Below, piece by piece: positions 37,735 to 50,104 of a stretch of 64,000 bases of DNA (position 1 is its first letter; every line of letters begins with the position of its first letter). The stretch covers positions 36,027 to 100,026 of the forward strand of contig JAKUCV010002842.1 of NCBI GenBank assembly GCA_028386065.3. The letters are read 5' to 3'. The notes beneath the pieces were generated by a model. That model ran no database searches and had not been told where the DNA came from. It saw only the letters and a list, made by a program, of their open reading frames with translations. The position numbers and the translations under genes were made by a program. This DNA is from Turnera subulata. Lineage: Eukaryota > Streptophyta > Magnoliopsida > Malpighiales > Passifloraceae.

Positions 37735-39497
37735 TCTATACTATATATAAAAGCACGAAGACAGCGAAACAGCCGAAAGTACGAAAATAACCTTACTTAG
37801 TATTATTATAAAAAACAAAAACGACATGTCATATAATAATGAATGACAAGTAGTTTTTTTATATTTATAATTATATAGCAGGAGCTAGAAAAATCAACAA
37901 ATTAGTATAATTACCCTTATATTCAATACAAAAATTAAAAAAAACAAAAGTTTACCGACTAAAAAAAATAATGCTGAAAAATAATAATCATAAAATGAAG
38001 AACTTTCGAAGAACTCACGGTTTATAATAATAATTATAAGAACTCACGGTTTATATTTTTTCAAGTAGTTTCTCTATATTTATAAAACGAATAACTACCA
38101 AAGAGTTAGCGAAAACTACTAAGAAGGATAACATCAACGAAAAAGAATAATCATGTAGAAGAATAATTATAAGAACTTACGGTTTATATTTTTTCAAGTA
38201 GTTTCTCTATATTTAAAAAATAAAAAATTATAAAAAAACAAAATTTTACCGACTAAAAAAAATAATGCTAAAAAATAATAATTCTAAAACGAAGAACTGC
38301 TGAAGAACTCACGGTTTATATTTATTCGAGTAGTTTCTCAATATTTATAAAACGAAGAACAGTCAAAGAGTCAGTGAAAACTACTAAGAAGGATAACATC
38401 AGCGAAAAAGAATAATCATATAGGAAAATAATTATAAGAACTTACGGTTTACAATAATAATTATAAGAACTCATGGTTTATATTTTTGCAAGTAGTTTCT
38501 CTATATTTATAAAATGAAGAACTGCCGAAGAGTCAGCAAAAACTACGGACAAGGATAACATCAGATAAAAAGAATAATCATAGAGAAGAATAATTATAAG
38601 ACCTCACGGTTTATATTTTTGTAAGTAGTTTCTCTATATTTATAACTATGTAGTAGGAGCTAGAAAAACCAACAAATTAGTATAATTACCCTTATACACA
38701 ATACAAAAACTATATATATAAAAAAATTACCACATGAATAACGACTAAAAATAATAATACTGAAAAATAATAATATAATTTAAAAATTAAACTTATATAA
38801 TTTAGAATATCAACGAAATAATAAATATTATTAACAATAATAGATTTATAAATTCTTATCTAATACTAAAACTAATTCTAAACAAAACAAGAACGAAGAA
38901 CAAGGATGGCATAACGAAGAACTGCAAAGAGTCAGCGAAAACTAAGAACAAGGATAACATCAGCGAAAAAGAATAATCATAGAGAAGAATAATTATAAGA
39001 ACTCACTGTTTATATTTTTTCAAGTAGTTTCTCTATATTTATAGAACGAAGAACTGTTGAAGAGTCAGCGAAAACTACAAACAACGATAACATCAGCGAA
39101 AAAGAATAATCATAGAGAAGAATAATTATAAGAACTCACGGTTTATATTTTTTCAAGTAGGAGCAAGAAAACCAACAAATTAGTATAATTACCCTTATAT
39201 ACAATAAAAAACTATAAAAAAACAAAAATCTACCAACATGAACAAAGACTAAAAAAAATTAATAATATAATTTGAAAATTAAACTTATTAATTTAGGATA
39301 TCAAAGAAATAATAAATATTATTAACAATAATAGATTTGTAAATTCATATTCGTGCATAAACTAATTCTAAATAATGTGTATCCATCTATCTAGATTTTA
39401 TATATAAGTTCTTTTCAAGATTAAGATTAATACTATACTACGTGATTTAAAACATATAATACTATGCCACGTGCATCGCACGTGCAAGAAAACTAGT
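37735..39497 (+). mobile_element. Non-autonomous Helitron with internal tandem repeats
   Basis: Starts TCTATACTATATATAAAAGC after an A and ends CTAGT before a T, the A|T insertion habit of Helitrons. The 3' end has the required hairpin CACGTGC/GCACGTG about 9 nt before CTAGT. No Rep/helicase frame is present. Inside, a block around GGTTTATATTTTTTCAAGTA recurs at about 38048, 38181, 38313, 38475, 38609, 39008 and 39140, giving an array of mostly 132-162 bp units. Confidence 0.88.
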
Positions 39498-39535
39498 TGA
39501 TAAAAACAAATATCACTCTATATAATCTATCTATC

Positions 39536-39744
39536 TGTTATAAAACGTGTTATAACACGTGTGAATCTTGTTGTACCTAACTGTAATATTTATACCCACT
39601 TCATATATGAATGAAGGCTGATGAATTTGCTGCTTTTGTCTTCCATCTTCTTCTTCCTCCACAGCCTTTACTTCTCCTTCATCTTCTCTTCTTCTTCATT
39701 TTCTTCCCCATAAAATTCTAAATTAAACACATAAATTTATAACA
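39536..39744 (+). repeat. Copia-2 left LTR (209 bp)
   Basis: Begins TGTTATAAAACGTG and ends TTTATAACA. An 8-bp palindromic arm pair (CGTGTTATAACACG) sits near the start. A CT-rich tract follows. Confidence 0.93.
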
Positions 39745-40930
39745 CGTTATCAGCACGAAACGAGTCTCTACCCGGAATGCAAGGAAACCTAGTGCAGAAG
39801 ATTACAGAGCAGAAAGAAGGAAAAAAAAAACAGTGCACCATCAACCCCGAGTTCCAGTTACTGTTCATGAGGATGTGTTCCCGGCCGTTTCCTTTCTCAC
39901 CGCCGGCACCAGGCCCTTCGCCGTGCCGTCGCGACCTCGACGGAGTCTTCCCCTCCCGCCGCCGACGCCGGACGCGCTGACAAGAAGAAGAAACCAGACG
40001 AGGAATCCGGCAACCCGACAAGACTCGTCGGGTCTGTTCTTCCCCCTCACGCACCACCGGCCGCGACGCCTCCATGCCATGGCCGCCTTCGTTCCCCGCT
40101 CGTGCCGCCTTGACCAGCCGTCACCGTCGCGCCTCGGCCGTCGTCTAGCCACCGCTGCAACTCGCCACGACAGGGCGACCCGCGAGCTGGGGAAGACGAC
40201 CCGAATGGGTCGGACTGACCCGACTGGTCAGTGGCTTAGGCCAGGGCCTGTCTGGGTTCGGGCCAGGCTGGGCTGGGTTTTTTGGCAGGCCTGGGCTTCA
40301 GCCTGAGCTTCAATTGGGCCAGCACTGTTCGGCCCAGTCCGATTTTACAAAAAAAAACCTGGGCCGGTACTGTTCAAGCCCAGTATATTAAAAAAAAAGA
40401 GAGAAAAGAAAAAAAAAGTGAAAAAAAAATGAAAAAAAAATGTGGAGAGAAATGTAAAAAAAAAAAAAGAAAGAAAAAAAAATCTATATATATTCAAAAA
40501 AAAAGAGGGGGGAGAATTTAAATTGCTGAAAGATTTATCGAGTAAGCATACCCTCTATTATAGTATTCAATATTGGCCGGCTAAGCTGCCTTATCTATTT
40601 GTTGGCCGGCTAAGCCGCCTTTTCTCTTTATTGACCGACAAAGCCGCCTTGTTTCATTTGTTGGCCGGCTAAGCCGTATTTTTTTTTTTTTTATTACAAA
40701 TGGGCTCATAAAAGGCCCAGTGCCTTTAGTTTTTGGTTATTGGGCTATGAAAAGGCCCATTATATTTATTTTCTTGCTTTAATTTACGTTCTGATTAGGC
40801 TAATACAAGGCCCATTGCTTTTTTTCAGTCATTTAATTTTAATTAGGCTAATTATAAAAGGCCCATGTTTATTTTATTTTAGTTTATTTTATTTATTTAA
40901 TTTTTGGAATTATATTAATATTACAAAACT
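39745..40930 (+). other. Copia-2 leader: GC-rich block, homopurine tract and a short tandem repeat
   Basis: CGTTATCAGCACGA directly after the LTR is the candidate primer-binding region. 39880-40340 is GC-rich with many CGACCCG-like words, resembling the GC-rich part of the Gypsy LTRs in style. 40385-40510 is almost pure purine. Four ~28-30-bp units built on GGCCGGCTAAGCCGCC lie at 40574-40680. None of the open frames here looks like a protein. Confidence 0.6.
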
Positions 40931-41005
40931 TGTATCCGAGGCCCTTAAAATTTCCGGAAGAAATTTATTATGGGCATTAAATGTGAAAATGAATTTAAAT
41001 GATAA

Positions 41006-41328
41006 TAGTCCGGATGACTAAATAAAAGAGTCTAGAAGACTCAATAAAGGAGAAAATAAAGCAAAGACTAGATGTCTTACTGCCAAAAGATCCCGCAGAT
41101 CTTTGAGGAAAATTGAAGAAAAATATGACCACCAGTAGATGGATACTATACGACCACCAGAAGATGGATATTGTTCTTGCTTACCCTGAAGGCGCAAGTC
41201 ATTTTTTTGCTTTTATTTCATGTCCTATTTAATTATTATTTGTTATATTTTACTTTATTATGTTTACTTTACTATTATTATAATCGTTTGTAGAATAAAG
41301 GCTCAGGCATTTGTCCTGGAGACAATGC
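41006..41328 (+). repeat. Copia-2 micro-hairpins, first group
   Basis: TAGTC/GACTA loop CGGAT (41006-41020), GAGTC/GACTC loop TAGAA (41028-41042), AAGAC/GTCTT loop TAGAT (41064-41078), GCATTTGTC/GACAATGC loop CTGGA (41307-41328). The first two have no exact equivalent in Copia-1. The set near 41420-41525 is partly decayed. Confidence 0.85.
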
Positions 41329-41756
41329 AAATTGACATCCAAGGGGGAGAGTTATATGTGTGGATGTCAACTATTTTACATAACATGTAAAATCTCAAAA
41401 TGAGAAAAAGATTTATACGCTCCAGAAGACCATAAGTTTGAATATGTTCCTGAAGAACGCATACTTTACTATGATCTAGAAGATCATATATTTACGCTCT
41501 GGAAGAGCAAATACTCTTGAAAAGTACAGAAACTCCCACTTACAGTAATAAAAAGAAGTTATTATGGATCCCGTCAAATTGACTCTGCTCTATTCCCTGA
41601 AGCGAATAAGACAGTATAATTAATTGTGCATGTGACTGTAAATGAGGTTATAATGGCAAAGCTAAAAGAAAACATGCATATTATTGCAAAATGGATCCAT
41701 TACTTGAGAACATCCACATAGAGGAATTGTTCTCATACAAAAGTTGAAATAATTAT

Positions 41757-42440
41757 TTATCTTTTGGGTACAACATTGACTCTAAAACTGTGTGCCTCGT
41801 TGTTGATGTTGATCCTAACACTGTCGTTCCAGGAGAACCACATGCCACCCATATTGTTTTCTCCAGGTATCTCAAACTGATTTGTTGTAGGAAAATGTAG
41901 TGGGATTACACCATGATTTTCTCCTGCTTGCCACAAAGTCTCAGTAATCAGTACCATGTTGGGCTTGTACTGATTCTTCAGATCCCTTAAGGTACGCACA
42001 AAATCTTGGGACCTTCTTGCTACACCTCTGCAATTCCATAGTAGAAGTCGTACCTTAGGCCATGTAGGTGGTAACCCAATCACCCTTGGGACGCTCCAAG
42101 CCATCATAGAAACCTGATAATAACTGCTTTGATTTAAAATTTGACATGAAGGCTCTAGCTGAAATTCCTGCAGTCTATCAGATATGAAAAACATAATAGA
42201 GTTAGCCGAGCCATAAAAGGAAGCCCTTAGATTGCTTTGGTCCTCTAGGAAGAAAGTTTCTTCCATAGGAGTCACAAAGAACCTAGACGAGTAAAGCTCA
42301 TCTACAAACACTAAACGAGGAATTCTTGCCAGCTCATTCGGTAATTCCTCTTACTGCTCATTCACCATGCTATAAGCTAACCTATTCCTCCTTCCTAGAG
42401 AGGCACCCTCAATAAAGAAAACAGTAGCTAGGGAAGGCAT
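41757..42440 (-). pseudogene. Antisense gene of Copia-2, broken by one nonsense codon
   Basis: Same 684-nt length and nearly the same sequence as the Copia-1 copy. Codon 30 is TAA where the Copia-1 copy has CAA, about at 42351-42353 on the minus strand. Downstream the frame is open to the end and keeps WNCRGVARR and the Glu of ITETLW. A second ATG at 42311 could start a 184-aa product. A TATAAAAG element (rc of 42492-42498) lies about 55 bp upstream of the original ATG. Confidence 0.88.
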
Positions 42441-42766
42441 TTTTTTTGTCTTGTTGGTTTTTCTGTATCTTCCTGTCTCAACCGCCTCCCCTTTTATAGC
42501 CTGAGCTTGGTCAGCTAGGTATTAGTTTTTCAAATGTGGACCCTCTTACTGTCTCCAAAAAGATTCAGAAGATTTTTCGATGACTAGATATATGTATTTG
42601 TTTTTGGGAAAAGTTTGTTGCCATATTTAATTATTGCTCAATAATTCTGATCTTTTCCGACATGAGTGGCAGAAATAGGCCTAAAATTGGCATATATATA
42701 GCAGCCAGAAGCTAGCAATTTAAGTTATTAAATAGACAATATTCGAGTAATTGAAACTTTCCATAT

Positions 42767-42862
42767 CCAGCCAGAAGCTGGAATGCAGTAGCCTGAAGCT
42801 AGCAATTTTAAGTATATAAACACAGTTTGTGCAGCCTGAAGCTGGCACCAACTTGAAGTTGG
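42767..42862 (+). repeat. Copia-2 micro-hairpins, second group
   Basis: CCAGC/GCTGG loop CAGAA (42767-42781), TAGC/GCTA loop CTGAA (42789-42801), CAGC/GCTG loop CTGAA (42832-42844), CCAAC/GTTGG loop TTGAA (42848-42862). Confidence 0.85.
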
Positions 42863-45356
42863 TTCATGGATTTATTGTTTGGCATGACCGGTTGGGCAAT
42901 CCCGGATCAATGATGCACGAAATTTATTTGGTCATTCATTGAAAAACCAGAAGTTTTATAATCAATGAATTTCCATGTGTTTGTTTGTTGCGAAATTAAT
43001 TCGGCCTTCACAAGATGAGATTGGCCTAGAATCACCAGCGATTTTGGGAATAATTCAGGGACATGAACGCGGACTGATAAATCCGCCGTGTTGACCATGT
43101 AGGTAATTTTTATGATGCATCGACTAGATGGTCTGTTGTATGATGCAAGTTGGCATTGTGCGCACTCATTTTAATGATAAAGCCACTTGCAGGTACATAT
43201 CCCTACTTATATTATTAGACTATATGGCTAGATAATGCTGGTATATTTCTTCAACAGAAAATGTATATCATTGGTAATAAACCCAAAAAGATCTGGGCGA
43301 ATATTTCCAATTAATTGCAGGATCATTGTTAATGAAATACTACTGTCTTGAGAAAATGGTATTTTACATGCAGTAGCACTTGTGTGCATCAGGCCCATTT
43401 AATTGGTTCATGGTCACGAACCAACTAACTCCCTTCTTCGGACCATTGGTTGTACAGTATATAATGCTCCACCACAACATAGTAAAATTGGTCCTTTAAA
43501 GAAGACTGAGAATATATGTTGAGTATGTTGGGTATGTTGGTCATTAATTAGATGCAAAGTTTACCCAACATAAGGGGGAGGAAATAAGTAGCTGGATCAA
43601 GATATTATTGAAATGCATTATCAGTGTATGATTGTTGATCCTCAAACAAATTAGTGTGAACCTGAAGTTCAAAAGATGATTCATTTGCAGAAAAATTGAT
43701 ATGCAATTGCCAGACACATAAAGTGACCAAATATTATATACCAGCTGCAAATGCTCCTGTTCAAATTAATGTTCCAGGAGAACAAGTATAGAATGCAAAT
43801 GAATACAAAGTACGCAAGAAGCGTAGAATATACTCGGTTCCAAAAAGAAAACAAAATTCTCGATAGAGAAAAATGAGCAAAGAGATAAGATGGCCCAGTA
43901 AGAAAATAAGGCCTCCAGTAGAGGTTCATATTAAAAGTCCTCAAGAAGAGAAAAATCCTCTAGAAGAGGTTTCTGACACAAGTGATAAAGTTTCAGAAGT
44001 AACTCAGGTACCTGAAATAAGTGAAAATAATAAGATCTCAAGTGTCAGGAATATGATGGAACCGACGTGAAATAACCGTCGACGGAATATATATTTTGTA
44101 TAGCGCTAAATATTATGAAAGAAAATGAGGATCATGAACCTACATCTATTAATGAATGTAGGCGCAGAATGATTGGCCAAAATATAGAAAGACATAACTA
44201 AGGCTGTGTTAGACTCGCTTGTGAAGCGAGGAATTTTTCGGACCTGTAGTCCGTACAACAATGGTATAAAACCGGTCGAGTATAAATGGGTGCTTGTGCG
44301 AAAAAGGGGAAAGCACGGTTTGTCGCACAAAATACGATTTGTAGCACAAGGTTCTACCCAAAAATGACCTGGTATTAATTATGAGGAGATATACTCCCCT
44401 ACGGTGGATACAATTACTTTTGATAAGTCTGGCATAATATGAAAGAATTAGAAATGCATCTAATGGATGCTATTACAGCCTATTTCTATGGATCCATAAG
44501 TCATGACATATACAAGAGACTCCCTGAAGGATTCAAGTTGCTTGAAGCAAATAATTCCTGAGAATATATAAAATTAAGCTAAATTAATCTTTACATGGTT
44601 TTAAACCAATTTGAGTATGCATAGTATAAAGTACATGCATGAATTTATTATTGTTTATGTTGATAATTCATATATATGTGTTTTTGTGATTTAAATATTT
44701 TTGGAACTCCTGAAGAAATCTCCAAATGCTGTATTTCAATAAAGAATTTGAGATGAAAAATCTCATAAAAGAATTATATTGGTCCTGAAGTACCCCGTTA
44801 AAGTGCAATTTATATTTCTAGTAACATGTAGCTTGAAGCTTTTTCCATAAGCCTATTGGCAAGATATGACTGTGCACTTATCTTCGGGGTATAATAGACG
44901 TGGTTTTATATTAACTCTGTAAACTCGAAGAGAATATTATTAGTTTTGCAGATGCAGGTCATTTACTTGATCCACATAAAGCACAGACAGACATATGCTA
45001 CAACTTTACAAATGAAGCTGCTATGTCATTGCGACCACAAAAGCAAGATAGCAAGGAAGATGCTCCAACAATAAATTATAAGGAAAATGCTGCCTACATT
45101 GTCCCATTAAAGTAGTGATGTATCAAAAGTGATCGGACAAAAGCATATGTCACCAAAAGTTGACAAAAAAGATTGGCATACGACGACAACATGATATCAA
45201 GGGAGATCAAAATGAGGGGGAGTAGAATACGCACTGCACTCTTTTTTCCTTCACCAAGTTTTTATCCCACTGGGTTTTTCTTGGTAAGGTTTTTAATAAG
45301 ACAGTTATCCCACAAAAGCGTATTCTACCCAAAGTACAACAGCATTCAAGGGGGAG

Positions 45357-45565
45357 TGTTATAAAACGTGTTATAACACGTGTGAATCCTGTTGTACCTA
45401 ACTGTAATATTTATACCCACTTTAAATATGAATGAAGGCTGATGAATTTGCTGCTCTCGTCTTCCATCTTCTTCTTCCTCCACAGCCTTTACTTCTCCTT
45501 CATCTTCTCTTCTTCTTCATTTTCTTCCCCATAAAATTCTCTATTAAACACATAATTTTACAACA
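45357..45565 (+). repeat. Copia-2 right LTR (209 bp)
   Basis: Same length as the left LTR with about nine substitutions. Preceded by CAAGGGGGAG and followed by the CTATC duplication. Confidence 0.93.
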
Positions 45566-45570
45566 CTATC

Positions 45571-46189
45571 TATCTATATATATTAAATCAGAGACTCGCT
45601 CCTACTGAGAAGTACTAATGACACATGTCATCTTTTACGAAAAGAGTGTCGTTTTTTACGGAAAGATAAAGTATTGTGTTATGTGCCAATTTATACATGT
45701 GACATTTTCTCAAATAAACATGATATAATTATATATAATAATAGTTTTTTATTTAATAGATATTTTGAATAAAATTTCAAATTTTTATATTCCATTAAGT
45801 TATTCTTAAACTAAGTATAAACCTTTAGAATTTTATGGTATTAAAACTATGTTTCTTGAGGTTCTTTGTATTTAGACGATGTCTCTCGGAATTCTCCTAT
45901 TCTCCTTAATTCTATGCCTATAGGAACACATGTTAGGGTGACACACTTTGGTAATTATATTTTGAAGAAAAATAATAAGATCTCTCCATCATTCTCTCCA
46001 ATATTTCTTTTTCTTCTTTCTTACTCTTTGTCTATCATAGCTTCATTATCAAGCTCTCAAAATCACCGTCAAAGTAGAATTCACAATCAATTTTGGATGG
46101 ATATGTTTATTGTTACTTTGGGAACAACACTTACTCTTCGTCTTACTATGGAGTATCATGCTGCTTTTGTTGTTGCTCCGGCACAACAA
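45571..46189. other. Unassigned repeat-like DNA right of Copia-2
   Basis: AT-rich sequence starting with a (CTAT)n-like run. It could be older transposon sequence, possibly joined to the LINE remnant that follows, but I find no boundary. Confidence 0.4.
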
Positions 46190-46770
46190 GTTCCACGGCA
46201 AGTTGGGACCCTCCTCCTGATGCATGGATTAAATTTAATGTAGATGGCAATGCGGTAAGAAATTCGAGTGTTTTTGGTGGCGGAGGTTTACTTAGAAATA
46301 GACTAACTTTGTGGCTTCTCTATTCATGTTGGCTTGACCAATATATTGGTCACGGAATTATTTGTCATTGGGTATGGACTGCGGTTAGCTTGGGAGAGGG
46401 GTTATAGGCTTGTCTTGGTGGAAAGCGACTCCAAAGTGGCTGTGTAGTTGATCTTCGAGGGTATTTCTCAGCTGCACCCTTGTCGGTCTCTGGTTGCTGA
46501 CATTTAACATTTTCTAGCTCGAGACTAGCAATGCTCGATCCACCATGTCTTTAGAGAGGGGACACATGTGTGCTGATGGCCTAGCTAAACGAGGTGTGCT
46601 TCAATTGGAGAAGTACCAGTTCTAGTGCTCTCCACCGCCAGAACTTTTGAGCCTGCTACATGCTGATCGTATTGGTGTTGCGTTTCTACACGTCTAGTTA
46701 GGTTGTGTTACTTTCCTAGTTTTTGTTTTCTGATTTTGTTTCTTTCATTTCCGATGTACCAAAAAAATAA
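46190..46770 (+). pseudogene. LINE 3' remnant encoding a broken RNase H domain
   Basis: Reads PPPDAWIKFNVDGNAVRNSS, then GGGGLLRN, and further on in shifted frames pieces like the end of plant LINE RNase H domains (VESDSKVA-like near 46424; ADGLAKRGVLQLE near 46576). The canonical DxSxxxNxxxAGxGxxxR pattern is still visible. Frameshifts and stops break it. It ends in a short A-run at about 46760-46767, as expected of a LINE 3' end. Confidence 0.75.
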
Positions 46771-49700
46771 TTAACGAGTGCATGCATCTATATATAGGTC
46801 TACTTTGATGTGTTATTTATTCCCAAAATATTTGATTGAAATTGAAACTCATTAGCAAAATATACATACAAACTCTCTTTATTTGTCGACAATAATGGAA
46901 AACTTTTAGGTAGCAAGTTAAAATCAAAGTAGATTTAGTATTATTTCCTTCATATTATTTCTTTTAGAAAAAATGTATTCGAATGATATTTTTTTAAAAA
47001 ATATATTTGATATAGATATTTTTTATGTAGATGCTTTTTTTTATATGATTATCTCAATCCCACAGGTGACTAGTTTATATTTAGTTTATCGTCTCTACCT
47101 GCCAAAAGTCGAAATTTCTTGCTAATCACGTCACTATGCCAACTATTGACTCTCTCCCGGGAAAGTTTACTTGTAAATAGGGTTCCTACCATGGCACGAC
47201 AAAAGAAGCAAATTAAGAAATATTAAACTATTAATTGACCTATATGTTGTTGTATCCAGATAGAAAAGCGCGTCGTACGTCCACTGAGGTTTCTATCAAG
47301 TAAACCTTTAATGATAAGCAGTTAAAGCTTCCTTATTCTTTAACCCTAGGGATTCTGTTTCTCTATATTATTGGATATTAGTTTATAATTGTTATGTATA
47401 TATATTTAAAATTCTCAAAAGAATCAATATTCTCTCTGATGCCAGGTATATATGAATTAACAAATTAATATGAGATATAATTAATCCAAATCCCATTCCC
47501 TCATCCAACAAAAAAGATTCAGAAACAAAGTGCCCGATCTCATAGGAATTACCCAACTTGGAAGGGACGTGTTTTAAATAAAAAATCACTTTGACCGAAT
47601 TTATTAACACAAGAGTAAAGGCATATGTTAGTATCTTGGTGTACACTGGCACATGGCATTATTTTTTTTTTTTTGAAAAAAATATCAAAGCAAAGGTCTT
47701 GCAAAAAAGAATTAATTCAAAAGTACAAAACCCACCTTCATTATATCAAAAAAAAAAAAAGAAAAAGAGGTAGCCCTTCCCGGTGCAGGAATATCATAAA
47801 TCAAAATACACAATCCTTTACAGGATTTTTTTTTTTGTCGCAATCCTTTACAGGATTGGAATCTTATCCTACGCTCTTCCTTTATATCGCAAAAGCATCC
47901 TCTCGAGACATGAAATTTACTTCCACCAATCATTATCGCACACAGCAGGCAAACAAATTAAAACAAAAAAGTGAAATACGTGCAAACTGAGAGACGTGCA
48001 TCAGAATTATATAATTTCTGGGGATTTTCTTTTCTTTTTAATTAGTCAACTACAGCTTCTTTGCTTTCGGGGTTCATTTTTTACAAATTGTCATGTCCTA
48101 AAGTCCCTGCCCCCTGGAATGGATAGTGGATCGCACTACACCATTTAATTAGGTCTAATAATGTACTAATTAATCACGGTCACTAATGACTAGACACTAG
48201 TACTAATACTATACTATATGATCTTTAATTTAGAATGGGGAAAGGTGGCAAAGAGATGTTTCTATATACGGACCCGATCTGGCAAGCTTGTGACTTAATA
48301 ATGGGCCAACTGCAACCATAAAATAATTAAGCACCAACACAACATCACTTTGCGCCGTAGGAGATGGATGTTGTTATTGTTTTGCGTAGGAGAAATGCTA
48401 TCTGGCCCCCTTGATTAAGTATTCATACATAAAATGCTTCTCTTTTGTCGAATACATAAAATGCTTCTCAAAAGAATAAAAGAAAGGGTATGTATGTATA
48501 ATGTTATCTACTATAATAATTCTCTTTCCTTGCTCGATCGATTAAAATAAGTCCTTTAATAAATTATACTTTTATTTTAAAAATATCTTTCATTTTTTAC
48601 CCAGAAAAGAAAGAGAAAACGCTTTTCCATCTTTTGGACTGGATTCCAAAAAGTTTGCGTGGAACAAATTGTGACGATTCGAGAGTGAATAAAGGAGTGA
48701 AGGTGATCATCTATTCCTACCATTTTTATTCGATCCTTTTAGGACTTGAACTGATTCGATGGACTAACATATAATGATGTAAAGCCACTCTTGACAAGAA
48801 TCATCAACACATCCAAAACCCCATCAAAGAATCATGTCTCCTCCTTCCTCCCAATATATATGCCGTTCTTTTGATTCATTCACAATATGCCTTCTGTCTG
48901 CATGCCTTACACGCAAAAAATAACCCACTTTTAGTTACAAAGTAGAATCTAAACCTTTGAGCTCCTGATTGCGTTTACTGGTCCCACACACGAAAGGTCA
49001 GACCTTTTTCCCACCGTACGATCTGTTTGATTTTCTTTCTAAAGAAGACATGTATATATATCGCCGTTGGATTAATTTGGGACCCCACATATTCGCCACT
49101 TATACTACGGCTTTTGCGAACCGAAACTCACCTTCTTAGGCAATATCTGGTTGTCCAATTAGATGACTTTGAAGTCTTTGTTACTCGCTGTCTTTTTTGT
49201 TTTGGTTCGGTTCGGGCAATGAATGAAACTTCTTGTCTTGTTTGCTGACTTGAACACAGGACATGTTTAGGCCACACGCCCCTGTCAGAGTGAAAAAGAA
49301 CCCACTCTTTTTAGTTAAGTTTCGCTCCATTCTTCCCTTTAACCGCCAGCCAGCCACTTCCCTTCCCCATCCATTCCCATAATACCCACTTTCCACAATC
49401 CATATTTTTTTGTGTTACAAAATTCTCTAAAAGTGACAGAGTTGAAGAAGAAATATAAAAGTGAGAAAGATAAGTGACAGAGAAGGACCAAGAAATTTAT
49501 GAGCCTTACATGTGTTCGAATGTATTTCAACCATAGTTGGCAGAGTTGACGGTGTGTACTACAACCTTACTACCTAATCACTGTATTCCCTCTGCTTTGT
49601 ACTTCTTTGCAGTACATGCAAAAGAACTTGGCTTTGCATTTCATTCCCTTGGTGGGTTGGTGAGATGGCGTTGCTTTTATTGGTATAAATTTCAATGCCT

Positions 49701-50004
49701 GCTTCCAATCTTCTGTGCCATTTTCGGCTTCAAATTAAGCAATCAATAGGTATTCTCGGCTGATTTGGAAAACCCTGTTGGTGTGTGTGTTGTTCGCTGG
49801 GGGGTATTAAATGCTCTTATGGTTGCTTTGAAAAACTCAATCTGGGGCATTTTTTTTTTCTTGATTTAGAGTTTTCAATTTTGGTCGTGGGCCGCCATAT
49901 TTTATTTGACGTTACTGTCAAGTTGAAGGATTTTATAGGCTTTTTAGTTGATTGTATGCTAATATAATTGTTTGAGCTGTCCCCTGGTGAAGAAGAGTTG
50001 AAAG
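46771..50004. other. Intergenic; right part is the YSL promoter and 5' UTR
   Basis: AT-rich with T/A runs. Several open frames lack domain or coding character. A plausible 5' UTR intron for the YSL gene ends at 50096. Confidence 0.5.
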
Positions 50005-50096
50005 GTGAGACCATTGTTTGATGTGTTTTCATTTATGTTGTTTCATTAGCTTGCCTTGGGAGTATTCTTCTTAGAAACTTTTGTTGGTTTTTGTAG
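50005..50096 (+). other. Putative 5' UTR intron of the YSL gene
   Basis: GAAAG|GTGAGA at 50004/50005 and TTTTTGTAG|GG at 50096/50097 give a 92-nt GT..AG intron ending 8 bp before the ATG. Predicted by motif only. Confidence 0.45.
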
Positions 50097-50104
50097 GGAA
50101 GAGA

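Larger units (their letters stand above)
39536..45565 (+). mobile_element. Copia-2: non-autonomous Ty1/copia element, TSD CTATC
   Basis: LTRs of 209 bp at 39536-39744 and 45357-45565 begin TGTTATAAAACGTG and end ACAACA or ATAACA, with CTATC at 39531-39535 and 45566-45570. The polypurine tract CAAGGGGGAG is at 45347-45356. The two LTRs differ at about nine positions by eye, so the insertion is not very old, yet the pol remnants (integrase near 43120, RT near 44460, RNase H near 45050) are full of stops. Most of the internal region is homologous to Copia-1, including micro-hairpins and the antisense gene, but the LTRs are not. Confidence 0.95.

Noticed and set aside
39737..40306. Arg/Pro-rich frames in the Copia-2 leader
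   Set aside because: GC-rich low-complexity leader; no counterpart protein recognised.
45866..46407. Two overlapping frames as independent genes
   Set aside because: They are pieces of a frameshifted LINE RNase H segment and its upstream flank.
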